A stretch of 64,000 nucleotides of DNA from Hibiscus mutabilis (taxonomy: Eukaryota; Streptophyta; Magnoliopsida; Malvales; Malvaceae). Both the position numbers and the translations under genes were made by a program. Numbering within the stretch: position 1 is the first letter of the stretch; each line of letters begins with the position of its first letter. The DNA lies in assembly GCA_019671005.1 (NCBI GenBank), contig CM033718.1:36534508-36598507 (forward strand). The letters run 5' to 3'. The notes beneath the pieces are model-generated. The model searched no databases and was not told where the DNA came from. It saw only the letters and a list, made by a program, of their open reading frames with translations. This document shows, in pieces, positions 34,945 to 46,172 of the stretch.

Positions 34945-37376
34945 TACATGTCTTCTTCAAACATATTTGTTTGTCTCTTATCTTTCCAACGCATCTTGAA
35001 ACGCACCAATCCGACATCGGGAGCTAAAGTTATGTTCATTTTAGTGAAGACTGTGCGAGCTGAAATCTCTATACAATTTTATCACATGAAATATTATTTA
35101 TTACGAATTTGCAATATTTTTATTGATTGTTTCTACTTAAATTTAATCTAGGATTCTTTATGAAGATATTTAGATGATTTAGGATTAGATTTGTTATTTA
35201 TTTATTATTTTTTAGGTTAGATAAAATATGTTTATTTATTTTATTATTATATTTACTTTTCCTAATTTAAGTTGAACTCTTCATTTGTAGCCTATTTAAA
35301 GGTATATTTGCTTCACTAATAAGAACAACATCATGAATTTATGAGTTACAAAAACCTTTGGCCATGGGCCGTTTTATTTTCAAGGTAGATAGATTTGCCT
35401 TGTTATTTTTCGTATCAGAAGTCTTCTTCAACGTAAGTTCGTCAAGTTCTTGTAATGGAGATCATCTTCACACTCTTGCTTGCCTAGGTAATTGCGTCTA
35501 GGAGGGTGGGTTAGAGCCGTTTGAGGTTGCTTGCTTAGATAATCACGTCTAAGAGGGTGCTGAGGACAAAATATCCTACGACATCTATCTCGTCATCATC
35601 CATTCATCGGAGAGATTCGTGCCGTTTGCAGGTGTTTGCCTATTCAATTGCGATTAGGAGGGTGCCAAGGACAAATCTATCCAACACCGCCACCATCAAA
35701 TTCATCCTATCTCGTTTTCTACATCAAGATCATGTTTTTTTATCGGTTTGCTGAACTTGGGTTTGGGGTTTTCTCGGATCATATTAGTGAGTTTGCTAGA
35801 TTAATTGTGATCTAGAGGGTTCCTCTACATGTCTTCTTCAAACATATTCGTCTGTCTCTTAGCTTTCCAACGCATCTTGAAACGCATCAATCCGACATCG
35901 GGAGCTCAAGTTATGTCCATTTTAGTGAAGACTATGCGAGCATAAATCTCTATACGGTTTTATCACGAGAAATATTATTTATTACGAATTTGCAATAATT
36001 TTATTGATTTTTTGTACTTAAATTTAATCTAGGATTCTTTATGAAGATATTTAGATGATTTAGGATTAGATTTGTTATTTATTTAGTATTTTTTTAGGTC
36101 AGATAAAATATGTTTATTTATTTTATTATTATCTTTACTTTTCCTATTTTAATTTGAACTCTTCATTTGTAGCCTATTTAAAGGCATATTTGCTTCACTA
36201 ATAAGAACAACATCATGAATTTATGAGTTGCAAAAACCTTTGGCCATGGGCCATTTTATTTTCAAGGTAGATAGATTTGCCTTGTTATTTTTCGTATCAG
36301 AAGTCTTCTTCAACGTAAGTTCGTCAAGTTCTTGTAATGGAGATCATCTTCACACTCTTGCTTGCCTAGGTAATTGCGTCTAGGAGGGTGGGTTAGAGCC
36401 GCTTGAGGTTGCTTGCTTAGATAATCACGTCTAAGAGGGTGCTGAGGACAAAATATCCTACGACATCTATCTCGTCATCATCCATTCATCGGAGAGATTC
36501 GTGCCGTTTGCAGGTGTTTGCCTATTCAATTGCGATTAGGAGGGTGCCAAGGACAAATCTATCCAACACCGCCACCATCAAATTCATCCTATCTCGTTTT
36601 CTACATCAAGATCATGTTTTTTTATCGGTTTGCTGAACTTGGGTTTGGGGTTTTCTCGGATCATATTAGTGAGTTTGCTAGATTAATTGTGATCTAGAGG
36701 GTTCCTCTACATGTCTTCTTCAAACATATTCGTCTGTCTCTTAGCTTTCCAACGCATCTTGAAACGCACCAATCCGACATCGGGAGCTCAAGTTATGTCC
36801 ATTTTAGTGAAGACTATGCGAGCATAAATCTCTATACGGTTTTATCACGAGAAATATTATTTATTACGAATTTGCAATAATTTTATTGATTATTTGTACT
36901 TAAATTTAATCTAGGATTCTTTATGAAGATATTTAGATGATTTAGGATTAGATTTGTTATTTATTTAGTATTTTTTTAGGTCAGATAAAATATGTTTATT
37001 TATTTTATTATTATCTTTACTTTTCCTATTTTAATTTGAACTCTTCATTTGTAGCCTATTTAAAGGCATATTTGCTTCACTAATAAGAACAACATCATGA
37101 ATTTATGAGTTGCAAAAACCTTTGGCCATGGGCCATTTTATTTTCAAGGTAGATAGATTTGCCTTGTTATTTTTCGTATCAGAAGTCTTCTTCAACGTAA
37201 GTTCGTCAAGTTCTTGTAATGGAGATCATCTTCACACTCTTGCTTGCCTAGGTAATTGCGTCTAGGAGTGTGGGTTAGAGCCGCTTGAGGTTGCTTGCCT
37301 AGATAATCGCGTCTAAGAAGGTGCCGAGGACAAAATATCCTACAACATCTATCTCGTCGTCATCCATTCATCGGAA
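34945..37376 (+). repeat. 882-bp tandem repeat, 2.75 copies
   Basis: The starts (ATGTCTTCTTCAAACATAT) at 34947, 35829 and 36711 are 882 bp apart. Copies 2 and 3 are nearly identical; copy 1 shows more differences. The joint reads GAGGGTTCC|TCTACATG: the LTR's 3' part jumps back to the TCTACATG near its 5' part. Confidence 0.92.
35483..35658 (+). repeat. Three covarying 20-nt hairpins in the TGATAC-type LTR
   Basis: 35483-35502 CCTAGGT-AATTGC-GTCTAGG, 35534-35553 CTTAGAT-AATCAC-GTCTAAG, 35639-35658 CCTATTC-AATTGC-GATTAGG. Each is preceded by TTGC or TTTGC and followed by AGGGTG. The same sets occur at 36365-36540, 37247-37314, 42526-42596, 46920-46990, 48877-49051 (minus) and 50112-50287 (minus). 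Stem sequences differ but pairing is largely kept. This points to an RNA element in the transcribed part of the LTR, downstream of the TATA-like box. Confidence 0.65.
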
Positions 37377-38165
37377 ATGTTTACATGAAATATCTACATG
37401 ACTTTAATGTAATGTTGGATTGAAACGAAAATGTTCTAGTCTATATAAGCCATTCGAATGCCTTGCTTGTTCACATGCCAAAATAGTAGTTAACCTTGAA
37501 TGAACAATTGAAAGTAACTGATCATATGAATGACCTATAATGTCCATGAAACATGATATGCTTGCTTGAGTCATGAATCGAATGCGTGCACATAAGAACA
37601 TGTTTTGTTAAACCCTTATGAAGTGCATACATGTATTGATTGTAATGTCCTAGAAGACCATGCCTAGTAATTCAAATTGTGTATGTCATTGTTAACATGA
37701 TAATTGTTGTTAAAAGAAAATCAAGCTGCGCATATATGAGTTTGCATTGAATGAGCATATGACAGTTTAGGTATACTATTCGAATGACATGCATAATCAC
37801 ATGAATGATTAATAGGTATCCTTGTATATAGATTGGTAGTTAACGTGGTAACCTTCAATGATTAAGAAGCATGACCATGTTTGTATGATTGAATATGATT
37901 ATCTAAGTTGTCTTGTTAGTCACTCAACTTAAACTTGCTAGTCTATGTACGTTATTTGAATGTTATATATATGATCACATGAATGATAAACATGTACTTG
38001 CTTGCATGATCAAATTGGAATGTATAAGTGCCTTGCTAGTCTCTCAACTTACGTAATAGTGGTGAGTTAGAAAAATTATAGTTGGTTCATGATTTCTAGT
38101 CTAGTGTTTGTCTCCCCTAACGCTCCTCAACCAATTTACTACTAAACTGGGTGAGGGGTGTTACA
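37377..38165 (+). mobile_element. 3' fragment of a gypsy LTR
   Basis: It ends in CTGGGTGAGGGGTGTTACA at 38165, preceded by CTAACGCTCCTCAACC, matching the ends of other LTRs (9395, 14371, 19380). No PBS follows. Its left edge is the broken triplicated LTR. Confidence 0.7.
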
Positions 38166-38420
38166 GTCATCGAACGGGTTAAACTCTTCATGGTCAGACA
38201 ACCCCATAGATGATGACGGCTCTACACCCGCACTGTATGGATTGTACGTTGAGTGCTGGGTTGGCGGCATGTTTAGGTCAAAATCGAACATTCCTACAGA
38301 AGAATGCCTTTGGCTCGAGGTAGAAGACGATGAAGCCTGGTCGTTGCTCGTACCTAGTAAGTTGAAGCCTTGTCGCAAACTTGATGTTGGACAATGAGCA
38401 TTTGGGTTTATATTGTTATT
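38166..38420 (-). pseudogene. Unidentified coding fragment between two LTRs
   Basis: The minus strand is open from at least 38405 into the LTR at 38165. The peptide is rich in Ser, Asn, Pro and Gln, with SSSTSSQRHSSVGMFDFDLN, MPPTQHSTYNPYS and DHEEFNPFDD segments. It has no resemblance to gag, PR, RT, RNase H or integrase and looks like a low-complexity C-terminal tail. It starts and ends at LTR debris, so only part of an exon survives. It may be the tail of a DNA transposase or of a host gene hit by LTR insertions; I cannot assign it. Codon texture and GC content differ from the flanking LTRs. Confidence 0.45.
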
Positions 38421-39917
38421 ACCTCATTTTAAGACATAACTGGACAGGTTACAATGTCCCAAACCTGTTTTGGAAACAGTTTGCTTCTAGGTGCAAAAAC
38501 AGTCCCAAACTGTCCAGGACACTGTTGTCTGGCAGTTTGCACATTGTCCCTTTAAATGGTCATATCTTTTAATCCGTACGACGGAATTTCGATTAATTTG
38601 CAACGTTGGAAAGCTAAAAAATTATCTTTATGACCATATAAGGATTGCATTTTATTTCTTATCCAATTAGTACAGTTTATTGTTCAAAGACAGGACATTT
38701 ACACTGTCTAGACAGTTTGCACTGTCCAGCTATTTCTAATTACAGTTTCCAGCATAGGACCCAGATTTCAGTTCTGTTTTCACCTAATGAAAGTAGACAT
38801 ACTAAGGATCATGTCACTAAAATTTAATCCCAGAATTTGATCTATACAAATTTTGGTGAATTTTCAAAGTTACTCCCCATAATAGAGCTATTATGGGAAG
38901 ATTGCACCTATTCACATTTTAATTCCTTAAATTCATTTTAACCAATGTTTTGGCCCTAGAATTCATTTCATATGAAATCCTAAACATGTTTAGTCAATGT
39001 TAATTCATTTTTCAAGGTGACCAAAATAGAGTAAGTTGGTTAAGTTGCTTAATTTTGCATGTTTACACAATATGTTCTTACTAAAACAATTTCTAGGCTA
39101 TATGACTTTGTTCATACTTTTACCTTTCTTTTCCAGCATTGGTTGCTAACAATTTAGCTTGTTTAACACATTAGTTACAATACCTAATCATGATCATGTT
39201 CAATTCATTAGTTCCATAGCTCAATTACAAGTTCTAACAATTCAATTCTTACAACAACATCTAATTTCATTCCAGCAACCTAATTTTGTTACACCACCAC
39301 TTACACATAAATTCCACTATAATTCAAGTTATCCATAGTGTATACATGTTCAATTTCATCATTCTTTTCATTTCAAGAACCTAACAACTCAACTAAGCAT
39401 TTAAACATCATCTAAATCTGAATATTAAGCATGAATCAGTTTGGACAGCATGAATTTACCTTTGTAATGCTGCCACCAAAGTTGAATTTAGCTCAATTTC
39501 AACTTTGACACCGTAAATCGAAGCTTTCTCTCACAAGAATACTCTCACCCTATTTTTCCCTCTTCCAAACGGCAACTAGGGAGAATGAAGAAGATGATAA
39601 CACTTAATCTAAGTTATTGGATTTATGAAATGTCTAAAATGTCCCTTAATTAATCCTTATTCTTGACTTAATCAATGGCATTAAGGGAATCATAGAATTT
39701 AGCATGCAATCACCCAACTTGCTATGCATTTCAATTTGGTCACTTTAAATTGGTTACTTACTTCATTCATTCTTCTAATTAAGTCCTTTAATTTGGCATT
39801 CATGTTTGTTAATTATTCAATTCAACCCTTAATTGACTTTACTTAATTCAAAATGGTTTAACTATTTAGGGATTCTAAATAGTGGTAACATTCTAAGCCC
39901 TATTTTGGGGTGTTACA
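38421..39917 (-). mobile_element. 5' part of a gypsy LTR
   Basis: The minus-strand 5' terminus TGTAACACCCCAAAATAGGG is at 39917. It contains the conserved module at 38558-38617, the GGACAGTTTGCAC-type block and the stretch before 38950 matching the LTR at 5737. It is truncated next to the unidentified coding fragment. Confidence 0.7.
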
Positions 39918-41315
39918 AAATTTATACGCACAAATCATCCCTTTAACTTTATTAACTAAGTAAAACAATTCATAATTCATGTATATACATATTCATATAT
40001 CAAACAATCCATCGATGCTTTGAAATGTACAAACAATCCAAAATGCATTCACATATACACCAAACAATTCAATCTATTGAAATTGCATATACAATCCTTA
40101 ATTATAAATACAACAGCCCTTGTTAGTGCATAACAGTCCATAAACAAATTTCAGAATTATAAAACAGTCCTCAACAAATCGAATTATGGAAAAACAGTCC
40201 ATAATTTGTTTATAGTGATATTTAACAGTCTCAATATGTATTTACCCTTCCTAAACAGTCCCTATAGAGCACAATAACCTCCCCCTGTTTAAAAAAATTA
40301 ATTCACAGCAGTCCAAACTTAATCTTACATTAACAAGTCAGTCCTTATTTCCTATATACATAATCGCATACTCTAACAGCCCCCAAATACTTGTAATCAT
40401 GCTTAATTCATAACTCATATAGGCATACATTTTTACAGACATCAAATTAAACTCCAAATTTATTAACTTATAAACAAAACAGCCCTTAATCACCATAATT
40501 TCCATATTCATGATTAGAATTGTCCATGATTTTCTTTACCATTAAATTAGTCCCAATTTCACTTGTATCCATGTTTATGATTGTTCAAACAATCCATTTA
40601 ACAGCAACATGTTCAGAACAGAGCAATTTGAGATCTTATACATCTTCTTTACATACAAAACAATCCCCTACGATTTAATATGCATTCCAAACAGCCCTTA
40701 GATTGATCAGCTATCTACATTTCAAATCCTTATATGCCACTATTCATGCAAGGCACTCCACAACAACATTTAGTTCCATATAAGCATTCAAGCAACTATC
40801 AATCCACATTTTCATCGTAGAATAAAATCCCCTAGAAATTCGACATTACCCTCTAATTTCATGAACAAGTAAAGAAGATTGTAAGCTTACCCCTTCCACC
40901 AAGAATTATGCGACATACTTTAGCTCCATTGAACTCAATTTCTTGTTTGCTAAGCTCTATTTCTCCTTCTCTCTCCCTAAGAACTCGACTAGATTGAAGA
41001 AGGAAGATAAGAAATCCAAGCCTAATGGCTTCCTCCACATAAGCCGGGTTTTTTCCTGACTAAATTTCACTTGGATAGTTATATCCAAGACACATGTTAA
41101 GGTCCATGTTGTTTTATGCATTTACATGCATTCCTTTAAGTTTGTACTTGTCTCATTTAGGTCCTTCCACCATTAATCACTCATTTCTCTTTTATTTAGA
41201 AATGGTCCTTTAATACACATATATATATGTTATTATTATTAAAGATATTCTCAATCTGATTTGTGACTCAAAACAAATGCAACAAACTTCTAGACTATAC
41301 TTTGCGGGTGTTACA
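39918..41315 (-). mobile_element. 5' part of another gypsy LTR
   Basis: The minus-strand terminus TGTAACACCCGCAAAGTATAG is at 41315. The left side is cut by the LTR terminus at 39917. Scattered AACAGTCC motifs occur (40130-40700), as in 1-3500. Its terminus directly abuts the LTR end at 41316. Confidence 0.65.
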
Positions 41316-41880
41316 TGGAACATCCCCTAACCCGGCCTAGAATATAAACCGAATTAGGGCATGTTAAAGACAAACAAGCAAGTAATCATGACTGACTTTG
41401 CCCTTTTTGTAACAAATGAACAAGGAGAACTCAGGGAAAACTAAAACTTTTAACTAAACTTAGATTTAGGCTCACTCTAGATAACTAAAGCATAAGTAAA
41501 CACGTAAGTAATCACCATTATCTTACGCAGTTGTGAAGAATTGAGAAGATTGCTAGAAACTATCAAGACTTCCAACATACCAGACTACTACAATTGTGGT
41601 TATCTATTTAACCTCTTATAAAGATAACTAATTCTAAACTCTTGATTCGATTACTAACTATGTTGCAACAATCATTTATACAATAAACTAAGACTCATGT
41701 CATTTGTGATAATGAAAGCCATTTATTAGAAGACTACTACCTCCAATATTTCAATAACGAACATTCATGAGGTTCTAGAGAATGTTCACTAGTGGGTATC
41801 ATGTAGTAAATCATTAGAGTATAAACTCACTTCATTACAAACTGGTTCCATCTACTCTATTAAATTTTCACTAGATCAAT
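41316..41880 (-). mobile_element. 3'-terminal LTR fragment
   Basis: The minus strand ends ...CCGGGTTAGGGGATGTTCCA at 41316, like the 4556 terminus, with matching blocks just inside. How far it extends to the right is unclear; sequence to about 41880 has no other signature. Confidence 0.5.
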
Positions 41881-42750
41881 ATTTCCTTGCGCATCATTTT
41901 TCGATGGAAAAGAAGTTGAAACTGCCTTGCAAGTCAGAAACATCAGTCAAGTTTCGAAGCATTTTTGGATGGGATCCAGGCATTTATGGGTCAACATGTC
42001 TTCTTAAAACTTGTCCGGCTGCAAATTAGCTTTCCAACGCATCTTGAAACGCCTCAATCGGACATCTGGATCTCAAGATACGTCTATTTTAGCGAAGACA
42101 ACGCATGCAGAAATTCCTATACGGGATTAATACGGGAGTTTTGGATAATTACGAATTTTCAAGATTTTATTTGATTATTTGTAATTTAAATCAATATAGG
42201 ATTCTACAATATATATTAGGATCATATTTATTTAATTAGGATTTTATTTTTAGCATTTATTTATTATTAGAAGTTACTTATCTAATTAGGAGATTAGATT
42301 TTAGCATTTATTTATTGTATTTAATTCCTAAGTTTAGTAGGATTAGAACTTCTCCATGGCCTATTTATAAAGGAGGCTTCACCCACATTGTAATTCAGAT
42401 TTGAATGATTAAATAAAATTCTCTTTTGTGTTCCAACTTGCAAGAACATTATCTTGTGTTTTAGAAGCAAATCGATTTTCAAGTTCTCCGGGATTTGTTG
42501 TTGAGGATCTTCACACTCCTCCTTGCCCATACAAAAGCGTTTGGGAGGGTGGGTTGGAGCCGCTTGAGGTTGCTTGCTTAGATAATTGCGTCTAAGAGGG
42601 TGCCGAGGACAACTATCAATTCATCAAGCCATCTCCACATATTCATGCGTCCTCCATTGATGCCACCACCATAAGCAAATCTGAATTTTTAGATTTGTTC
42701 TTTATTTTGGTTTGTTCTTCTCTTTATTCGAATTTGAGCTACTCTATCAA
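41881..42750 (+). mobile_element. TGATAC-family LTR, diverged subfamily, 5'-truncated
   Basis: Collinear with the LTRs at 34823 and 46173: GGATGGGATCCAGGCATTTATGGG, the CTTTCCAACGCATCTTGAAACG module (42027-42085), the TATTTATAAA box, AATAAA, the hairpins CCCATAC-AAAAGC-GTTTGGG (42526-42545) and CTTAGAT-AATTGC-GTCTAAG (42577-42596), and the end GCTACTCTATCA at about 42750, matching the solo LTR end. The usual TGATACATG start is not visible. Confidence 0.75.
42361..42373 (+). promoter_or_regulatory. TATA box and nearby poly(A) signal of the LTR
   Basis: CTATTTATAAAGG, with AATAAA at 42412, about 40 bp on. The other subfamilies have TATAAAAG at 46741 and TATTTAAA at 35293 in the same place. Confidence 0.5.
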
Positions 42751-43310
42751 AGATCGTTGAGGAAGCTTGACCTATTCCCAACACAACAATTCACGTCGCC
42801 GTTATCGAAAGAGATGCATCATTGAGTAAGACACAAGAAATATTCTTCCCTAACTTAATCACAAAACTATGTGCGAAGGCTGGAGTAAAACAATGGGTGG
42901 GGATACCATGATTGATGCACTCCCGGGACTAATCCCATTGCACGTGGAGGAACTAAAGGGATATGTCTATATTGCGCCTTCACCTCTTCAATCTACACCA
43001 CCCCTTCCATCAAGGAAATTGTAGCTGAATCTCTCTAAACCACTCACGGACCATATTTCTTGTCGTTCAAAGAAGAGACTTGCAACAACAGTCATTGTTT
43101 CAGAAGTTGCTTCCAGATGAACCGATGGAATTTCCCTCACTACCACCTAAACTCCTTGCCCCTGCACCCACCACTCGATGGAGACAGCGACCAAATACTA
43201 AAGCCGGTGCCTCCTCCCACTCTGCCAAGAAACCCACATCCACACGGGACAAAGGCTAGGGCATCATCATCCATGAACCACCTCCTCAGTGTCTCCATGA
43301 GTTAGTTTTT
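42751..43310 (+). pseudogene. Possible retroelement coding remnant
   Basis: From about 42815 the plus strand reads through EIFFPNLITKLCAKAGVKQ, then after a stop and frame change through VEELKGYVYIAPSP. The first part resembles a conserved stretch in plant retroelement-associated proteins (often called putative plant transposon protein), but I cannot confirm this by eye. The ORF at 43060-43305 is out of that frame and unsupported. Confidence 0.35.
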
Positions 43311-43399
43311 CTTTTATTTTATTTTTTTAGTTTAGTATTTCATATTGCATTTGCATATTTGTTTTTCTTTTGTTTTTCATGTTTCCTTTTTTAAGCCTT

Positions 43400-43790
43400 G
43401 CATGAAGCAACTCTTGAAATAGGATATTGAGAATCATTCTAAGCAAATTACTCCAACACACCAACAGTAGCAGTGTATGTGTAATCAAGTAAAGGTCCAA
43501 TAGAGGATCCATTGACAAGATTTCTTGTAGTCGCATTCAACCCATTGTAGAAAATCTCAATTTGAGTTTCTTGTTGAAGGCCATGGTTGCGACATCGTTA
43601 CAATAGAGACATATCTTTCCCATTGTAGTTTGGAGAGTTTTATCATCCAACAGTATGTAGTAATATTTTTTTCTCAAGCGCAAGTTCATTGTTGGTGGAT
43701 TAAAGTGCAATACAAACTGCATTGCAAGATCCTTCCATGATGTAATAGATCTGGCAAAGAGTCCTTTCAACTTCTAGATCAGGTATGAAG
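43400..43790 (-). pseudogene. gag: Athila-like gag remnant
   Basis: The minus strand reads SITSWKDLAMQFVLHFNPPTMNLRLRKK (43640-43750), then in another frame KIFYNGLNATTRNLVNGSSIGPLLDYTYTA (about 43450-43545). Both match the order found in the better preserved gag at 52829-53751 (TWVDLCQKFLLQFQPPKLNSRL; IKTFYNGLNAHARTVVD). It is broken by frameshifts, and nothing of pol is attached. A tRNA-Asp-type PBS lies 140 bp upstream, supporting an Athila-lineage Ty3/gypsy element. Confidence 0.7.
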
Positions 43791-43929
43791 AGTGGTATGG
43801 CTACACTTCTGGTCATACAAAACCTATAAAACATATTAAAACAAAAGGAAATAACAAAAGCTATTAAAACAACTACAAATTAGTTAAATGAAATAGAATT
43901 GCAAGTATAAACATAAAAACCAAATAACA

Positions 43930-43949
43930 CCATCTCGACAACCGCGCCA
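43930..43949 (-). other. Primer binding site, Athila type
   Basis: The minus strand reads TGGCGCGGTTGTCGAGATGG, close to the TGGCGCCGTTGCCGGGGA PBS typical of Athila elements. It is preceded by CAAGTTT, as is the degenerate PBS at 53906-53926. Confidence 0.65.
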
Positions 43950-43954
43950 AAACT

Positions 43955-45160
43955 TGCTCAGTGAATAATCGTCACATGCTAAGTGCAAGTAAACACTGCC
44001 GATGCAAGTATAGAAATAGGAGGATCCTGTTAGATATTTCGCACGAGGATGGGTATTTACTCGAACTATTATGTGGCCACAAGCAATTCTATAAAACTAA
44101 AATATTGTGAGTGTAATAGTAGTTGCAACAAAGAAATACAGTAATGTGTGTAGATGATAGCAAGGACAACAAATATAAGAAGTTAAAAGAAATATTAAGT
44201 GAAAATCTGGATAACCCTGGTTCAACTTGGCAAAATGTCAAGTACAATCAAGGAAATATAATTCGATGGCTCATTTGGCAAATAAAAAGGTTAAGCTCGC
44301 TTATTAACTTCCATTCATTTATCAACTGATGACGCAAAAATGTAGATAAACCACGACTCTCGTTATTCATCAAAACTACAACTCCTTGAACAAGTGGATC
44401 AACTCTCGTTGTATCCTCATTCAACTCTCATTGTAATGGCTTGTTGACCTCACTCGTCACTACATCTCTTGATGTCAGTGATGATGTTTAACACTCCCAT
44501 GCAAACAAAGATCAAATCTAACAATCGAAATATGAAGAAAGCTAATAATAATATATTGAATTGAAAAACCAAAGTTTAAACAAGTTCATATAGAGCTTAA
44601 AGTATTAAACCAACGTTATTAACACACAAAATATAATAGAATCTCCAATAAACATCTATCTCTAGAAACGTTTAAAGAATATAACATATATTTCTCCTTC
44701 ATCTAGTACTTGAATCCTCATCTACTTAGATATTTTTGCCTTGCTTCACCTTGGGTCTCAAGAAATCGAGTTTAAATTGCCATGAGAGGAGATCTTGGAA
44801 GGTTAAAGATGATAGGAAATGGAGATTTCATGAAATATCTCTCTCTTCTCGAATTTATCATTTTATAAGTAGCCAAAGAAAGCATACCTATCCTTCGGGT
44901 GTTTTGTGTGACTCTCTGACATACCAATTCTGTTATAACAAATAATCCAGCTAGTAGGGTCGTCCTTATCTTTTAGCAAACTAGATAGCTAGTCGCTACA
45001 GTGTCGGGCTAGTTGCAGTAGTGAAACATCATCTGTAGGGACATTAGTAATACATCGACAAGAAAGCAAAAAGGTAGAAATATGTATAACAAGAGCAACT
45101 AAGACTATAGATAGACAAAATGCAAAAAATAAAATAAAAATACAAAAATGGATACATTAA
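43955..45160 (-). mobile_element. Probable Athila-like LTR, limits unresolved
   Basis: It lies on the LTR side of the PBS at 43949. No clear 5' terminus was found. No coding sequence; several ORFs (44123, 44736) show no motif. Assigned by position only. Confidence 0.4.
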
Positions 45161-45650
45161 ACACTGATGTGGGGATAATTAAATCCATAAATCTAGAGGA
45201 AATACATGCTCTTTAAAAAGCTATCACCACCATAAAAAGGTGATTGAAAGACTATCACCATTGCAATACGAGTATCTGATGTGATTTATGAACGAATTAT
45301 GATTATGAAACTTGTCACACTAATTGCCAATATATGAGTGTATGATGGAAAGCAATAATGAAAGCATTATGAATATGATTTGAGAAAGCATGACTTATTT
45401 TGCAAGAGATACATGGTTTCACAAACAATTTTATATTGCATTGATGAATTTTTGTATAGCATCCTCACTAAGCATGCATTGCTTAGGCTCCCATTTTATC
45501 TTTGCAAGAGATACTGGTATTGAATTTGTGATTAATAAGGTAATGTGTCATTTCAATTTAGGGGATTTTTGTAATATGTTTCGTGTGGTTTTTAGACCTT
45601 TAATCTTGCCGGTTTGACGAGTTAAAGCATGTTAATGATGTGAATTTGGT
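45161..45650. other. Unassigned sequence
   Basis: No recognisable domain or LTR terminus. ORF 45390-45617 has no known motif. It holds two TTTGCAAGAGATAC copies (about 45400 and 45501), a small direct repeat. Confidence 0.35.
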
Positions 45651-45659
45651 TAAACCGTG

Positions 45660-46172
45660 TATGAGATGCATTAGGACACATCCTAGTTTGACTTGTGTGG
45701 TTTTAGTTGCCTAGAAGCGTAAGCTACCACGTTTCCATCTTGCATTAGGACACATCCTAGTCCCAAGTGAGATGCATCACTATAAACAATGTATTCCTTG
45801 CCCGATACTAGTTGGATGAGAATAGGAGCATGAGTCAGGGCTTGTTTAAGCTGATCGAAGCTTCGTTGGTGGTTCTTCGACCATACAAAGGGTGTATCTT
45901 TGCGAGTTAGCTTAGTCAAGCTTGCAGTAATGGATGAGAATCCCTTGACAAAACATTGATAATACCCAGCTAAACCGAGAAAGCTTTTGACCTCACCAAT
46001 ATTCCTCGGAGGTCTCCAATCCAGGATGGTTTGAATTTTGCTCGGGTCTACTTTAACCCCTTATGTCGAGATGACATGGCCAAGAAACAAGACTTATGAT
46101 AGCCAAAATTCACATTTAGAGAACTTTGCAAATAATTAACGTTCTCGAAGAGTTTGCAATACAATTCGAAGG
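45660..46172 (-). pseudogene. pol: Gypsy RT end and RNase H start (copy 3), separated part
   Basis: On the minus strand from the solo LTR boundary: the FAK/FLGHVIS-type thumb region with stops, then MTKLTRKDTPFVWSKNHQRSFDQLKQALTHAPILIQ and the RNase H start YIVYSDASHLGLGCVLMQDGNVVAYASRQLKPHKSN. It ends at about 45682 with a stop next to a duplicated 20-bp snippet (45666-45686 repeats 45743-45762). The remaining RNase H and integrase are missing. It continues the RT at 47342 once the inserted solo LTR is ignored. Confidence 0.85.

Larger units (their letters stand above)
34823..37376 (+). mobile_element. LTR of a non-coding retrotransposon family (TGATAC type), internally triplicated
   Basis: It starts TGATACATGTACAGGGGGC, the same 5' terminus as the LTRs of the array at 48671-51281 (minus) and the solo LTR at 46173. 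From 34945 an 882-bp LTR segment is repeated: 34945-35826, 35827-36708 and a third copy broken off at about 37376. Each full copy holds the conserved CTTTCCAACGCATCTTGAAA module, a TATTTAAA box (35293, 36175, 37057) and covarying hairpins. The identical 65-residue ORFs at 35557 and 36439 reflect the repeat and show no protein signature. Confidence 0.85.
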
